Positions 52,960 to 61,853 of a DNA stretch of 64,000 nt are shown piece after piece. Source of the stretch: Rhodoplanes tepidamans. GTDB taxonomy: Bacteria; Pseudomonadota; Alphaproteobacteria; Rhizobiales; Xanthobacteraceae. The notes beneath the pieces were generated by a model. That model saw nothing but the letters and a program-made list of their open reading frames with translations. It did no database searches and was not told the DNA's origin. Made by a program: the position numbers and the translations under genes. Within the stretch, counting starts at the first letter, position 1. Each line of letters opens with the position of its first letter. The stretch spans positions 1 to 64,000 of the forward strand of contig NZ_JAUSUJ010000019.1 in NCBI RefSeq assembly GCF_030813915.1, read 5' to 3'.

Positions 52960-53062
52960 GTCATTCCGGGGCGCGCCAAAGGCGCGAACCCGGAATCCAG
53001 CGGCAGAGTGTGTCTTCGTGGCTGGATTCCGGATCCGGCGCGGTGCGCCGGTCCGGAATGAC
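52960..53062. repeat. Intergenic palindromic repeat, copy 4
   Basis: A 103-base copy starting GTCATTCCGGGGC and ending GGTCCGGAATGAC, 19 bases after pyrG. Inner arms are CCCGGAATCCAG and CTGGATTCCGG. The right-hand GCGCCGG segment is diverged. Confidence 0.85.
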
Positions 53063-53099
53063 GCCCCCTGATAGCGCGGCATTGCACAGGAATTAGCGC

Positions 53100-53339
53100 A
53101 TGAAGCACGTTCTCGCCGTCCTGGTGGCGCTGCTGGCGATCCTCACCTGGACCTTCGCCGGCACCATCGTCGAGCTGGAGAGCTACCGAGCCACCAACGC
53201 CCAGGGGCTCTGCCACGTGCCCGGCACCGACTACGCCGCCGATGCCGCCGCCCGGCAGCAGCGCGAGCAGTGCCTGATGGCCACCCAGACCGGCACGGGC
53301 CCGGTGCGCCATCTCCTCAACGCCCTGGGCATCTTCTGA
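53100..53339 (+). CDS. Small membrane-anchored or secreted protein
   Basis: Unrecognised protein of 79 residues. Residues 4-21 are hydrophobic, a signal peptide or single membrane helix. The remaining 58 residues are polar and carry two cysteines (NAQGLCHVPG and REQCLMAT) that could form a disulfide outside the cytoplasm. The ATG directly follows a short AT-containing spacer (CAGGAATTAGCGC) with AGGA as a ribosome binding site. Neighbours give no clue to function. Confidence 0.6.
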   Translation: MKHVLAVLVALLAILTWTFAGTIVELESYRATNAQGLCHVPGTDYAADAAARQQREQCLMATQTGTGPVRHLLNALGIF

Positions 53340-53471
53340 AGAAGATTCGGTAAGCCCTTGACTAGCCTCGGTGTGCCGCGCGTCTGCGCCGCCACACGAA
53401 CACGTGATTCGGGCGCCGGCGCCGCCGGCGGCTAGGATCGGGCGGATCCTCGATCGACCCGGAGCGTGCCG

Positions 53472-53786
53472 ATGTCCTCGTCCCCGACGCGACCGACGCT
53501 GTTCGCCGCCGCCGCACTGCTCGCCCTGTCCGTGATGCCGGCCGCCGCCGGCGACATCGCGGCGCCCGGCTGGTCCGAGGTGGGGCCGCCGACCGCCCGC
53601 TTCGGACCGGCGCCAGTGGTGCGCCTCGGCGCCGTCCTGGCGCCCGACCTCGCCGGCCCGGTCACGCTCGTGCGGCCCGGCAAGCCCTACGACCTCGAAG
53701 CCTTCGTGCCGCACCTCACCGGCACGCCGGAAGCGCCGGCCGTCCCGGTCTGGGCCGCTCCGGTGATGGCCCGCGGCGAGGAGTAG
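53472..53786 (+). CDS. Small predicted secreted protein
   Basis: Unrecognised protein of 104 residues. A clear signal peptide (TLFAAAALLALSVMPAAA) ends at an Ala-x-Ala site near residue 26. The mature part of about 78 residues is Pro/Ala/Val-rich and without cysteines. The ATG at 53472 has GGAG 7 bases upstream. It could be a small periplasmic protein; no conserved domain is visible. Confidence 0.55.
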   Translation: MSSSPTRPTLFAAAALLALSVMPAAAGDIAAPGWSEVGPPTARFGPAPVVRLGAVLAPDLAGPVTLVRPGKPYDLEAFVPHLTGTPEAPAVPVWAAPVMARGEE

Positions 53787-53902
53787 CCTGCCGCGCAGGC
53801 AGGAGCTCGCGCCGGCAGGAGCGGGCACCGGCGTGCCGGGCTCCCTCGCCTCTGATAGGATGGGGCGGCCCGGACGGGGACCGGCCCGCCGGCGGAGCAG
53901 GC

Positions 53903-54424
53903 ATGAGCCACGACTCCACGCCCCGCGCACACGCCGATGCGGCGCGCACCCTCTACGACGACGACATCCTGCTGTGGTCCGAGCAGCAGGCGGAGCTGAT
54001 CCGTGCCCTCGGCCGCCGCCGCGACCTCCCGAACGCGCTCGACACCGAGAACGTCGCCGAGGAGATCGAGAGCGTGGGACGGTCCGAGCTCGCCGCAGTC
54101 AAGAGCTTGATCCGCCGGATCTTCTTTCATCTCATGATATTGGCTGTGGAGCCGGAAGCCGCGGCCGCGCGGTGTTGGCGGGTCGAGATCGCCGGGTTTC
54201 ACGCCGACATGCGTCGTCGCTACGCCCCGTCCATGCGGCAGCGGATCGACCTCGACGCGCTGTGGCGCTCGGCCCTCGAGCAGCTGGCACTGACCCACGA
54301 GGGCACGCCGCTGGCCGAGGCGGTGGCGACCCTGCCGCGGACCGCCGCGATCGGTCTCGACGATCTCCTGGCGGCGCCGTTCGACAGCGCCGCCGCGGCC
54401 GGCCGCATCCGCGCGCAGGCCTGA
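53903..54424 (+). CDS. DUF29 domain-containing protein
   Basis: Protein of 173 residues with the DUF29 hallmark: LYDDDILLWSEQQAELIR followed by LDTENVAEEIESVGRSE, then a helical region. DUF29 proteins are short, all-helical and common in cyanobacteria and alphaproteobacteria, often in several copies. Their function is unknown. The ATG at 53903 follows GGCGGAGCAGGC. It is convergent with hspQ. Confidence 0.85.
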   Translation: MSHDSTPRAHADAARTLYDDDILLWSEQQAELIRALGRRRDLPNALDTENVAEEIESVGRSELAAVKSLIRRIFFHLMILAVEPEAAAARCWRVEIAGFHADMRRRYAPSMRQRIDLDALWRSALEQLALTHEGTPLAEAVATLPRTAAIGLDDLLAAPFDSAAAAGRIRAQA

Positions 54425-54463
54425 GCCGCTCCGCGGGCTCTCGCCGGGGTCAGCGCCTCGCCG

Positions 54464-54796
54464 TCAGTTCAGCACCTCGAAGCGGCGGCGGTAGGAGCCG
54501 TCCTCGCCGCGCTCGAACACCTCGGAGACCTGCGGGTGGCGCACCGGCTCGCCCGAGTCGTCGGGCAGCAGGTTCTGCTCCGACACATAGGCGATGTACT
54601 CGGTCTCGGCGTTCTCGGCGAACAGGTGGTAGAACGGCTGGTCCTTGCTCGGCCGCACGTCCTCCGGAATCGCCTCGTACCACTCGTCGGTGTTGGCGAA
54701 GACCGGGTCGACGTCGAAGATCACGCCCCGGAACGGATAGATCCGGTGCCGAACGACCTGTCCGATCATGTACTTTCCGACGCGCGTCTTCATCAT
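54464..54796 (-). CDS. hspQ: Heat shock protein HspQ
   Basis: Hemimethylated-DNA-binding/YccV-like protein of about 110 residues, known in E. coli as a heat-shock factor and Lon-specificity enhancer. Conserved blocks are FRGVIFDVDPVF, DQPFYHLFAEN and YIAYVSEQNLLPD. The start is either of two adjacent ATGs at 54796 and 54793; a TTG at 54814 would overlap an inverted repeat TTGCG...CGCAA just upstream. Confidence 0.93.
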   Translation of the reverse strand: MMKTRVGKYMIGQVVRHRIYPFRGVIFDVDPVFANTDEWYEAIPEDVRPSKDQPFYHLFAENAETEYIAYVSEQNLLPDDSGEPVRHPQVSEVFERGEDGSYRRRFEVLN

Positions 54797-54909
54797 TTTG
54801 CGAAAATAGCGCAAGCCTCAGCCGGCGAACAGGGTCCCGGGCCTTCTCCGGGTGCAGCCCTGGGTTCCGTCCGGACGGCCCGGCCTGGGCCTTGCCGTCC
54901 GGGACACGC

Positions 54910-55953
54910 TCACATGCCGTAGCGCGACGCCATCTCCGGATCCTTGGCGGCGACCAGGCGGGCGAGGTCGTGGACCACCTTGGCCTGCTTCCAGGTGGCG
55001 TCGTCCTGCATCTTGCCGTCGATCATCACGGCGCCGGTGCCGTCCGGCATGGCGTCGAGGATCTTGTGGGCGAGCTTCACCTCGGCCGGATCGGGCGAGA
55101 ACACCCGCTTGGCGATGTCGATCTGGCTCGGATGCAGCGACCACGCCCCGGCGCAGCCGAGCAGGAAGGCGTTGCGGAACTGCGCCTCGCAGGCCTCCGG
55201 GTCGGAGAAGTCGCCGAACGGGCCGTAGAAGGCCTTGATGCCGGCCGCCGCGCAGGCATCGACCATGCGGGCGAGGGTGTAGTGCCAGAGGTCCTGCTGG
55301 AACGCCGTGCGCGGGCCGCCGTCGGGAGTCGCGTCGGCCAGCACCTTGTACTCGGGATGGCCGCCGCCGACCCGGGTCGTCTTCATCGCCCGCGAGGCGG
55401 CGAGATCGGCCGGGCCGAGGCTCATGCCGTGCATGCGCGGCGACGCGGTGGCGATCCGCTCGACATTGTTGACCCCCTCGGGGGTCTCCAGGATGGCGTG
55501 GATGAAGATCGGCTTGCGCAGCCCGTAGCGGGCCTCCAGCTGGGCCAGCAGCTGGTCGAGATAGTGGATGTCCCACGGCCCCTCGACCTTGGGGATCATC
55601 ACCACGTCGAGCTTGTAGCCGACCGCCTCGACGATCTCCAGGAGGTCGTCCAGCACCCAGGGCGAGTTCAGCGCGTTGATCCGCACCCACAGCCCGGTCG
55701 AGCCGAAGTCGCTCTCCCGCGCCATCTCGATGAAGCCGCGGCGGGCCTCCTCCTTGCAGTCGGCCGGGATCGCGTCCTCGAGATTGCCGAGCACGACGTC
55801 GACCTGGCCGGTCAGCTCGCGGACCTTGGCCCGCAGCTTCTCGATATGGGGCGGCACGAAGTGGATCATCCGCTCGAGCCGCACCGGGAGCTCGCGGCAG
55901 GGCGCCGGGGCACCGATCGCGAGCGGCTTGTAGAAGTTGCGAGGAAGCTTCAT
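54910..55953 (-). CDS. CoA-ester lyase, malyl-CoA lyase/CitE family
   Basis: HpcH/HpaI-type aldolase of 347 residues, related to L-malyl-CoA/beta-methylmalyl-CoA lyase. It would cleave or form a C-C bond at a CoA thioester, with Mg. Key segments are [14 protein letters not shown] with the conserved acidic pair, [29 protein letters not shown] with the Mg-binding Glu, and [14 protein letters not shown]. It may feed glyoxylate and acyl-CoA metabolism. It is monocistronic here and divergent from an AEC carrier, so the substrate is open. Confidence 0.88.
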   Translation of the reverse strand: MKLPRNFYKPLAIGAPAPCRELPVRLERMIHFVPPHIEKLRAKVRELTGQVDVVLGNLEDAIPADCKEEARRGFIEMARESDFGSTGLWVRINALNSPWVLDDLLEIVEAVGYKLDVVMIPKVEGPWDIHYLDQLLAQLEARYGLRKPIFIHAILETPEGVNNVERIATASPRMHGMSLGPADLAASRAMKTTRVGGGHPEYKVLADATPDGGPRTAFQQDLWHYTLARMVDACAAAGIKAFYGPFGDFSDPEACEAQFRNAFLLGCAGAWSLHPSQIDIAKRVFSPDPAEVKLAHKILDAMPDGTGAVMIDGKMQDDATWKQAKVVHDLARLVAAKDPEMASRYGM

Positions 55954-56232
55954 CGATCCTGTTCCGCCGTTGGACCGCTGGGGACGCCGGCGCGCGACAC
56001 CGGGGGCCGGGCGCGCCGCAACGTTCTGCATGGGATGCCTGCGCGGCCTGCCGCTGCGCCGGTCGCCGGGAAATGCTCTAAGTAGGACGCGTGATCGCCC
56101 GACCAGCCTAGAGGAAGCCGCGCCGTCCGCCAAGCCGGACGGGCCGGCGGCATCGTATGACCTTCGTCGAGCCGGCGTCCCGCGCCCGCCTCGACGCGCC
56201 ACCCCGAGTGCCGACCGCCACGTGACCGCCGC

Positions 56233-57192
56233 ATGATCGACGTCCTCAACCTCGCACTGCCGTTCTTCGGGCTGATCTTCCTCGGCATGGGCTGCGGGCG
56301 CTTCGCCCGCATCCCGGACGCCGGCCTCGCCTGGATGGACTTCTTCGTCATCTACGTGGCCCTGCCGTCGCTGTTCTTCCGGGTCCTGTCGGAGACCCCG
56401 GCCGACCAGCTCGGCCAGGTCTCCTTCATCCTCGGCACCACGCTCGCCACCTTCGCGGCCTTCCTGATCAGCTTCGGGGTGGCGACCCTGCTGCGGCGGG
56501 GGCTGCGCGAGGCGACCATCATCGGGCTCGCCGGCTCGTTCGGGAACGTCGGCTACATGGGGCCGGGGCTCGCCGTGTCGGCGCTCGGCACCGAGGCGGC
56601 GGCGCCGGTCGCGCTGATCTTTTGCTTCGATACGCTGCTGGTCTTCTCGCTCGCCCCGTTCCTGATGGCGCTGTCGCGCGGCGGCGGGGCCGGGGCGCTG
56701 GCGACCCTGCGGCTGGTGCTGCGCCGGATCGCCCTGCATCCCTTCATCATCGCGAGCGTGCTCGGGGTCGCCGCGGCGGCCCTGGAGGTCCGGCCCCCGG
56801 TGGCGCTCGACCGCCTGCTGCAGTTCCTGCAGAACGCCGCGGCGCCCTGCGCGCTGTTCGCGCTGGGCGTCACCGTGGCGATGCGCCCGGTCGACGCCGT
56901 CTCGGCCGAGATGCCGATCGCCATCGTGGTGAAGCTCCTGGTCCACCCCCTGATCGTGCTGGCGATCCTGTCGCTGCTCGGTCCGTTCGCCGAGACCTGG
57001 GTCTACACGGCCGTGCTGCTCGCGGCGCTGCCGACCGCCCTGTCGATCTTCGTGCTGGCCCGCCAGTACGACACCTGGGTGGCCGAGGCGTCGAGCCTTG
57101 TGATGTACGGGATCGTCGTCTCGGTGTTCACCGTCACGGCGGTGCTGTGGCTGATCAAGACCCACCGGGTGCCGGTGAGCTTCTGGGGGTAG
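56233..57192 (+). CDS. AEC (auxin efflux carrier) family transporter
   Basis: Inner-membrane carrier of 319 residues with about ten helices. The N-terminal [21 protein letters not shown] and the central [16 protein letters not shown] fit the Mem_trans/AEC family, which exports or imports organic acids such as malonate and malate. Lying divergent from the CoA-ester lyase, it could handle a dicarboxylate related to that enzyme. The ATG at 56233 is the only suitable start. Confidence 0.88.
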   Translation: MIDVLNLALPFFGLIFLGMGCGRFARIPDAGLAWMDFFVIYVALPSLFFRVLSETPADQLGQVSFILGTTLATFAAFLISFGVATLLRRGLREATIIGLAGSFGNVGYMGPGLAVSALGTEAAAPVALIFCFDTLLVFSLAPFLMALSRGGGAGALATLRLVLRRIALHPFIIASVLGVAAAALEVRPPVALDRLLQFLQNAAAPCALFALGVTVAMRPVDAVSAEMPIAIVVKLLVHPLIVLAILSLLGPFAETWVYTAVLLAALPTALSIFVLARQYDTWVAEASSLVMYGIVVSVFTVTAVLWLIKTHRVPVSFWG

Positions 57193-57200
57193 GGGGCCTG

Positions 57201-57303
57201 GTCATTCCGGGGCGCGCTGAAAGCGCGGGCCCGGAATCCAGCCCCGCGCTCCGAGATCGCGGCTGGATTCCGGGTTCGCCGCTGCGCGGTGCCCCGGAAT
57301 GAC
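57201..57303. repeat. Intergenic palindromic repeat, copy 5
   Basis: A 103-base copy with GTCATTCCGGGGC and GCCCCGGAATGAC ends and inner arms CCCGGAATCCAGCC and GGCTGGATTCCGGG. It fills the gap between the convergent AEC and hydroxylase genes and could end both transcripts. Confidence 0.85.
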
Positions 57304-57316
57304 CCTTTCCAAGCTG

Positions 57317-58540
57317 CTATCCCAGCGGCTCTCCGCGCAGGAGCTTCGGCTCGGCCAGCGCCGGGGCGACGCCTTCGCGCATCACCAGGCGGCGCAGCGG
57401 GCCGAGGCGGGCGAGCAGCCACAGGCCGGCGCCGCGGACGCCCTGCACCGGCAGCAGGTCGCTCAGCAGGCTGCGGTTGAGGAGGTCGACGGCCAGCGTC
57501 CGGCTGGTGACGTCGGTGCGGCGGCGCCGGTCGTAGTCGGACGTGACCTCCGGCCCGCCCGGGTCGCGGCCGTCGCGGCGGGCGTCGGCGACCAGCTCGG
57601 CGATCGTCGCCGCATCGCGAAAGCCGAGATTGAGGCCCTGGGCGCCGATCGGCGGCACCACGTGGCCGGCCTCGCCGACCAGCACCACCCGGTCCGCGCC
57701 GAGCGTCCGGGCCGTCTCGGCGGCGAGCGGGAAGGCGCCGCGGCCGGGCTCGACCGTCACCCGTCCGAGGATCGAATGGGAGCGCCGCTCCATCTCGGCG
57801 TCGAGCGCCGGGCCGTCGAGCGCCTGCAGCCGCTCGGCCTCGGCGGGCGACACGACGCACACCACGCTGACCCGCCGCCCAGGCAGCGGCACGAGCGTGA
57901 ACGGGCCCTCGGGCGAATGAAATTCGGTCGAGATGTCGTGGTGATCGCGAGACGTGCTCAGGTTGAAGGTGAGCGCCGTCTGGGGGTAGCGCCAGCCCCG
58001 GGTGGCGATCCCGGCGGCCTCCCGCACCGGCGACCGCCGGCCGTCCGCGCCGATCGCGAGCCGCGCCCGGACGGTGCGGCCGTCGGCGACCGAGACCGTC
58101 ACGGCGTCGGCGCCGATCGCCACCGCGGCGGCGTCGTCGCGGATCACGGCGAGGTTGGCGAACCCGGCCGCCCGCGCCTCCAGGGCGGCGACGAGGTCGC
58201 GGTTGGCGATGTTCCAGCCGAACGCGTCGAGCCCGATCTCGTGCGCCTCGAACCGCACCTCGGGGGCGCGCCACAGGCGGCCGGTGTCGTCGACGATCCG
58301 CATGGCGCGCAGCGGCGCGGCGGCCTCCCGGCAGCCGTCCCACACGCCGAGCGCCGTCAGCGCGTCGACCGAGCCGGCGAGCAGCGCCGTCGTCCGGTTG
58401 TCGCGCGCCACAGGCCGGCCGGCGACCAGCACGGTGGCGGCCCCGGTCGAGGCGATCGCCACGGCCGCCATCAGCCCGGCCGGTCCGCCACCGACCACCA
58501 CCACGTCGCACGCCGTCGCCTTTGCCCCGTCGTCCACCAT
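57317..58540 (-). CDS. UbiH/COQ6-family FAD-dependent hydroxylase
   Basis: Flavin monooxygenase of 407 residues, probably hydroxylating an aromatic ring in ubiquinone synthesis. The dinucleotide site GGGPAGL is at about 17-23. The second FAD motif is VLVGEAGHVVPPIGAQGLNLGF, an alphaproteobacterial variant of GDAAH. The conserved GADGRRSPVR lies between them. The ATG at 58540 opens the FAD motif properly. It is divergent from yeiH. It could be UbiH, UbiF or a UbiL-type paralogue. Confidence 0.9.
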   Translation of the reverse strand: MVDDGAKATACDVVVVGGGPAGLMAAVAIASTGAATVLVAGRPVARDNRTTALLAGSVDALTALGVWDGCREAAAPLRAMRIVDDTGRLWRAPEVRFEAHEIGLDAFGWNIANRDLVAALEARAAGFANLAVIRDDAAAVAIGADAVTVSVADGRTVRARLAIGADGRRSPVREAAGIATRGWRYPQTALTFNLSTSRDHHDISTEFHSPEGPFTLVPLPGRRVSVVCVVSPAEAERLQALDGPALDAEMERRSHSILGRVTVEPGRGAFPLAAETARTLGADRVVLVGEAGHVVPPIGAQGLNLGFRDAATIAELVADARRDGRDPGGPEVTSDYDRRRRTDVTSRTLAVDLLNRSLLSDLLPVQGVRGAGLWLLARLGPLRRLVMREGVAPALAEPKLLRGEPLG

Positions 58541-58634
58541 CGCGTCGTCCCTTCGTCCCCGGCTCCCGACGAACGGGGACCGCGACCGTCTTAGTCGATC
58601 CGCCGGCCCGGTCGAAGGGCGCCGACGTCGCGGG

Positions 58635-58668
58635 CTCGTAATCAATCTGATTTACAGATCGATACGAG
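58635..58668. promoter_or_regulatory. Nested inverted repeats in the ubiH-like/yeiH intergenic region
   Basis: CTCGTA (58635-58640) and TACGAG (58663-58668) flank ATCTG (58645-58649) and CAGAT (58655-58659). The 34-base element is AT-rich in a GC-rich background, lies about 70 bases before yeiH, and has the form of a LysR-type binding site. The LysR gene following yeiH is the likely binder; this is inference. Confidence 0.5.
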
Positions 58669-58735
58669 CGAAATAACTTGTTGGATCGAACGGATGCGGT
58701 GCGGCTTCTCTGGCCCGACAGCCGAGGAGAGGCCG

Positions 58736-59824
58736 ATGCCGCCCGTTCGAGAGACCACCCCAGACACCGTTCCGGCCCCCGTTCCATGCCCTGCGACCAC
58801 CCGACCCGGACTGCTCCGCGGCCTCTGGCCCGGGCTCGCCCTCGCCGGCGGGGTCGCGGCGCTCGCCCTGGCGCTGCGCACCCTGCCGGGCGTAGCGGTG
58901 CTCAGCCCGATGATCCTGGCGATCGTCATCGGCATCGCGGTGCGCAACCTGGTCGGGACGCCGGCGGCGGCCCAGCCGGGGCTCGGCTTCGCGATGCGGC
59001 GGGTGCTGCGCTTCGCCATCGTGCTGCTCGGCCTGCAGCTGACCGCGGCCGACATCGTCGAGCTCGGCTGGTCGAGCGCCGCCGTGCTTGTGGCGACGCT
59101 CACCGCGACCTTCCTGTTCACCGAATGGCTGGGGCGCCGGCTCGGCGTCGAGCCGGGGCTCGCCCGGCTGGTGGCGGCCGGCACCTCGATCTGCGGGGCC
59201 TCGGCCGTGGTCGCCGCCAACACGGCGACCCGGGCGAGCGACGAGGACGTCGCCTACGCGGTCGCCTGCGTCACCCTGTTCGGCTCGCTCGCCATGGTGC
59301 TGTATCCGCTGCTGCCGGAGCTGCTGCATCTCGGCCCGCGCGCGTACGGCCTGTGGGCCGGCGCCTCGATCCACGAGATCGCCCAGGTGGTGGCGGCGGC
59401 GTTCCAGGCGGGCGGCGAGGCCGGCCATGTCGGCACCATCGCCAAGCTGTCCCGGGTCATGATGCTGGCGCCCGTGGTGCTGCTGCTCGGCGTCTGGACG
59501 ACGCGGGCCGCGGCCGCGTCGGGCCGGGCGGAGCAGGGCGCGACGGAGCAGGGCGGGGCGAGGGCGCGCCCGCCGGTCCCGTGGTTCGTGTTCGGGTTCC
59601 TGGCGCTGTGCGGGCTGAACAGCGTGATCGCCGTCGATCCGGACGTGCGCGGCTGGATCGTGCTCGCCACCACGGTGCTGCTGACCGTGGCGCTCGCCGC
59701 CATGGGGCTGGAGACCGACATCCGCAAGCTCGCCGCCAAGGGCCTGCGGCCGCTCCTGCTCGGCGCCGCCGCCACCGCCTTCATCGCGGTGTTCAGCCTG
59801 GGGCTGGTCGAAATCCTCGGCTGA
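58736..59824 (+). CDS. YeiH-family putative sulfate exporter
   Basis: Inner-membrane protein of 362 residues with about ten helices, family Cons_hypoth698. Conserved segments are LRFAIVLLGLQLTAADI, AAGTSICGASAVVAANTATRAS, and WAGASIHEIAQVVAAAF. Relatives are proposed sulfate/sulfite or taurine-related exporters. The ATG at 58736 has GGAGAGG 5 bases upstream. A LysR gene of the YeiE type follows 37 bases later, the same pair as in E. coli, though there it is divergent. Confidence 0.92.
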   Translation: MPPVRETTPDTVPAPVPCPATTRPGLLRGLWPGLALAGGVAALALALRTLPGVAVLSPMILAIVIGIAVRNLVGTPAAAQPGLGFAMRRVLRFAIVLLGLQLTAADIVELGWSSAAVLVATLTATFLFTEWLGRRLGVEPGLARLVAAGTSICGASAVVAANTATRASDEDVAYAVACVTLFGSLAMVLYPLLPELLHLGPRAYGLWAGASIHEIAQVVAAAFQAGGEAGHVGTIAKLSRVMMLAPVVLLLGVWTTRAAAASGRAEQGATEQGGARARPPVPWFVFGFLALCGLNSVIAVDPDVRGWIVLATTVLLTVALAAMGLETDIRKLAAKGLRPLLLGAAATAFIAVFSLGLVEILG

Positions 59825-59861
59825 CCGGCCGGGGCCGCCGGGCCGCCTGTTGGAGGCGGCC

Positions 59862-60737
59862 GTGACGCTGGAGCAGCTGCGCATCTTCGTCGCCGTCGCC
59901 GAGCGCCAGCACATGACCCGCGCCGCCGAGGCGCTCGGCCTCGTCCAGTCGGCGGTCAGCGCCGCCGTCGCGGCGCTCGAGGCCCGCCACGCCACGGTGC
60001 TGTTCCACCGGGTCGGGCGGCGCATCGAGCTGACCGAGGCGGGCCGCGTCTTCCTGCCCGAGGCGAGGGCCGTGCTGGCGCGGGCCGCCGCCGCCGAGCT
60101 GGCGCTCGCCGAGACCTCCGGCCTCGCCCGCGGCAGCCTGACCGTCGCGGCGAGCCAGACCATCGCCGGCTACTGGCTGCCGGCCCGGCTGGTGGAGTTC
60201 CGCCGTGCCCACCCCCAGGTCGCGGTCCGGCTGGTGGTCGGCAACACGGCGCAGGTCGCCGCCGCCGTGGTCGACGGCGACGCCGATGTCGGCCTGGTCG
60301 AGGGCGCCATCGACGTGCCGGCGCTGAGTGACCGGCCGTTCCCGGGCGACCGGCTGATCCTGGTGGTGCCGCCCGGCCATGCCTTCGCCGACCGCGCCGC
60401 GATCGCGCCGGCCGACCTGCTCGATGCCGACGTGATCCTGCGCGAGCCGGGCTCCGGCACCCGCTCGGAGTTCGAGGAGGCGCTGCGCGCCGCCGGCGTC
60501 GATCCGGGCCGGCTGCGGGTCGCCCTGGAGCTGCCGTCGAACGAGGCGGTGCGGGCTGCCGTCGAGGCGGGCGGCGGCGTCACGGTCGTCTCCGAGCTGG
60601 TCGCCGCGCCCGGGCTGCGGTCCGGCCAGCTGGTGCGCGCGCCCTTCGCGCTGCCGATGCGCGACTTCCACCTGCTGCGTCACCGCGAGCGGTATCAAAG
60701 TATGGCGGCACGGGCCTTCGCCGCCCTGGTCGCCTGA
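59862..60737 (+). CDS. LysR-family regulator, YeiE/CysB-like
   Basis: Transcriptional regulator of 291 residues. The HTH is at about 2-60 (HMTRAAEALGLVQSAVSAAV), followed by an effector domain with GSLTVAASQTIAGYWLP. That segment and the late EPGSGTRSEFE are typical of the YeiE/CbbR-like branch, which respond to sulfite or metabolic anions. The GTG at 59862 is chosen because GGAGG stands 5 bases upstream; a TTG at 59850 would overlap that site. It probably regulates yeiH. Confidence 0.93.
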   Translation: MTLEQLRIFVAVAERQHMTRAAEALGLVQSAVSAAVAALEARHATVLFHRVGRRIELTEAGRVFLPEARAVLARAAAAELALAETSGLARGSLTVAASQTIAGYWLPARLVEFRRAHPQVAVRLVVGNTAQVAAAVVDGDADVGLVEGAIDVPALSDRPFPGDRLILVVPPGHAFADRAAIAPADLLDADVILREPGSGTRSEFEEALRAAGVDPGRLRVALELPSNEAVRAAVEAGGGVTVVSELVAAPGLRSGQLVRAPFALPMRDFHLLRHRERYQSMAARAFAALVA

Positions 60738-60894
60738 GCGCCGGCCCGGCGCCGGTCGGGCGATCCGGCGCGCGTCGAGCGGCGCGAGCCGGCCGGGTCC
60801 GCAGCCGCCCGCATGCGCGGCCCGGTCGAATGCGCTATGGACGATGTGTGGCGATCCCCCGCAGCCGCCGGCCCGGCCGGCCCCGAGCCCGATC

Positions 60895-61833
60895 ATGACC
60901 GACACCCCGCATCGCTCCGACCTCGTCGACCCGCCGAGCGGCCCGCCCGAGGTGCCGCTGCTCGCCCGCCCGGTGGTGGTCGCGCTCGCCTGCCTGGTGG
61001 TGCTGGCCGGCCTCGGCTGGCTCTATCTCGGGCTGATGGTGGCCGGGATGGCCGGGGCGGGCTCGGTCGCCGCGATGGGGCCCGGCATGGGCCTGTTCGA
61101 CCTCCTCGGCGGCGGCGTGCCGCTCGACGGCTTCGCCAAGGCGCTGGCCGAGGCGATCTGCAGCCCGAGCTTCGGCCAGCAGGCGGGCGTCGGTCTGGCC
61201 GAGCTGGCGACGCTGGCCGGCATGTGGGCCGCCATGGCGCTCGCCATGATGCTGCCGACCGCCGGCCCGATGATCCTCTCCTATGCCGAGATCGCCGCCA
61301 CGGCGGCGCGCCGCGGCGAGCCGACCGTGTCGCCGGTCGCCCTGATCGTCGGCTATGCCGGGGTGTGGCTCGCCTTCGCGCTGGTCGCCGCCGCTCTCCA
61401 GGCCGGCCTCGCCCGCCTCGCCCTCCTCGATCCGGCCATGGCCTCGGCGAGCCCGCTGTTCTCCGGCGCCGTGTTCGTCGGGGCCGGGGTCTACCAGTTC
61501 TCGCCGCTGAAATACGCCTGCGTGACGCGCTGCCAGCGGCCGTTCCCGTTCTTCCTGCTGCACTGGACCAGCCGGGCCGGCGGCGTCGTCCGGCTCGGCA
61601 TGCGGCAGGGGCTGCTCTGCCTCGGCTGCTGCTGGGCCATGATGCTGGTGATGTTCGCGGTCGGGGTGATGAACGTGGTCTGGATGGCGCTGCTCGGCAT
61701 CGTCATGGGGGCCGAGAAGATCGCCGTGACGACCCGCTTCTCCAAGGCGATCGGCGTGGTGTTCCTGGCCATCGGCGCCTGGATGATCGGCGACGCCGTG
61801 ATGGCCCACTGGCCGGCCGCGCGGGCGGGCTAG
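60895..61833 (+). CDS. DUF2182 integral membrane protein
   Basis: Predicted metal-binding membrane protein of 312 residues with about seven helices. The family signature is YQFSPLKYACVTRCQRP, with the Cys pair, then CLGCCWAMMLVMFAVGVMNVVWM and EKIAVTTRFSK. Several Met-rich helices (MWAAMALAMMLP) would suit copper or another soft metal. Function in the family is unproved. The ATG at 60895 lies 157 bases after the LysR gene, so it may have its own promoter. Confidence 0.85.
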   Translation: MTDTPHRSDLVDPPSGPPEVPLLARPVVVALACLVVLAGLGWLYLGLMVAGMAGAGSVAAMGPGMGLFDLLGGGVPLDGFAKALAEAICSPSFGQQAGVGLAELATLAGMWAAMALAMMLPTAGPMILSYAEIAATAARRGEPTVSPVALIVGYAGVWLAFALVAAALQAGLARLALLDPAMASASPLFSGAVFVGAGVYQFSPLKYACVTRCQRPFPFFLLHWTSRAGGVVRLGMRQGLLCLGCCWAMMLVMFAVGVMNVVWMALLGIVMGAEKIAVTTRFSKAIGVVFLAIGAWMIGDAVMAHWPAARAG

Positions 61834-61853
61834 CTGCGCGGCCGGCCGGCCGC

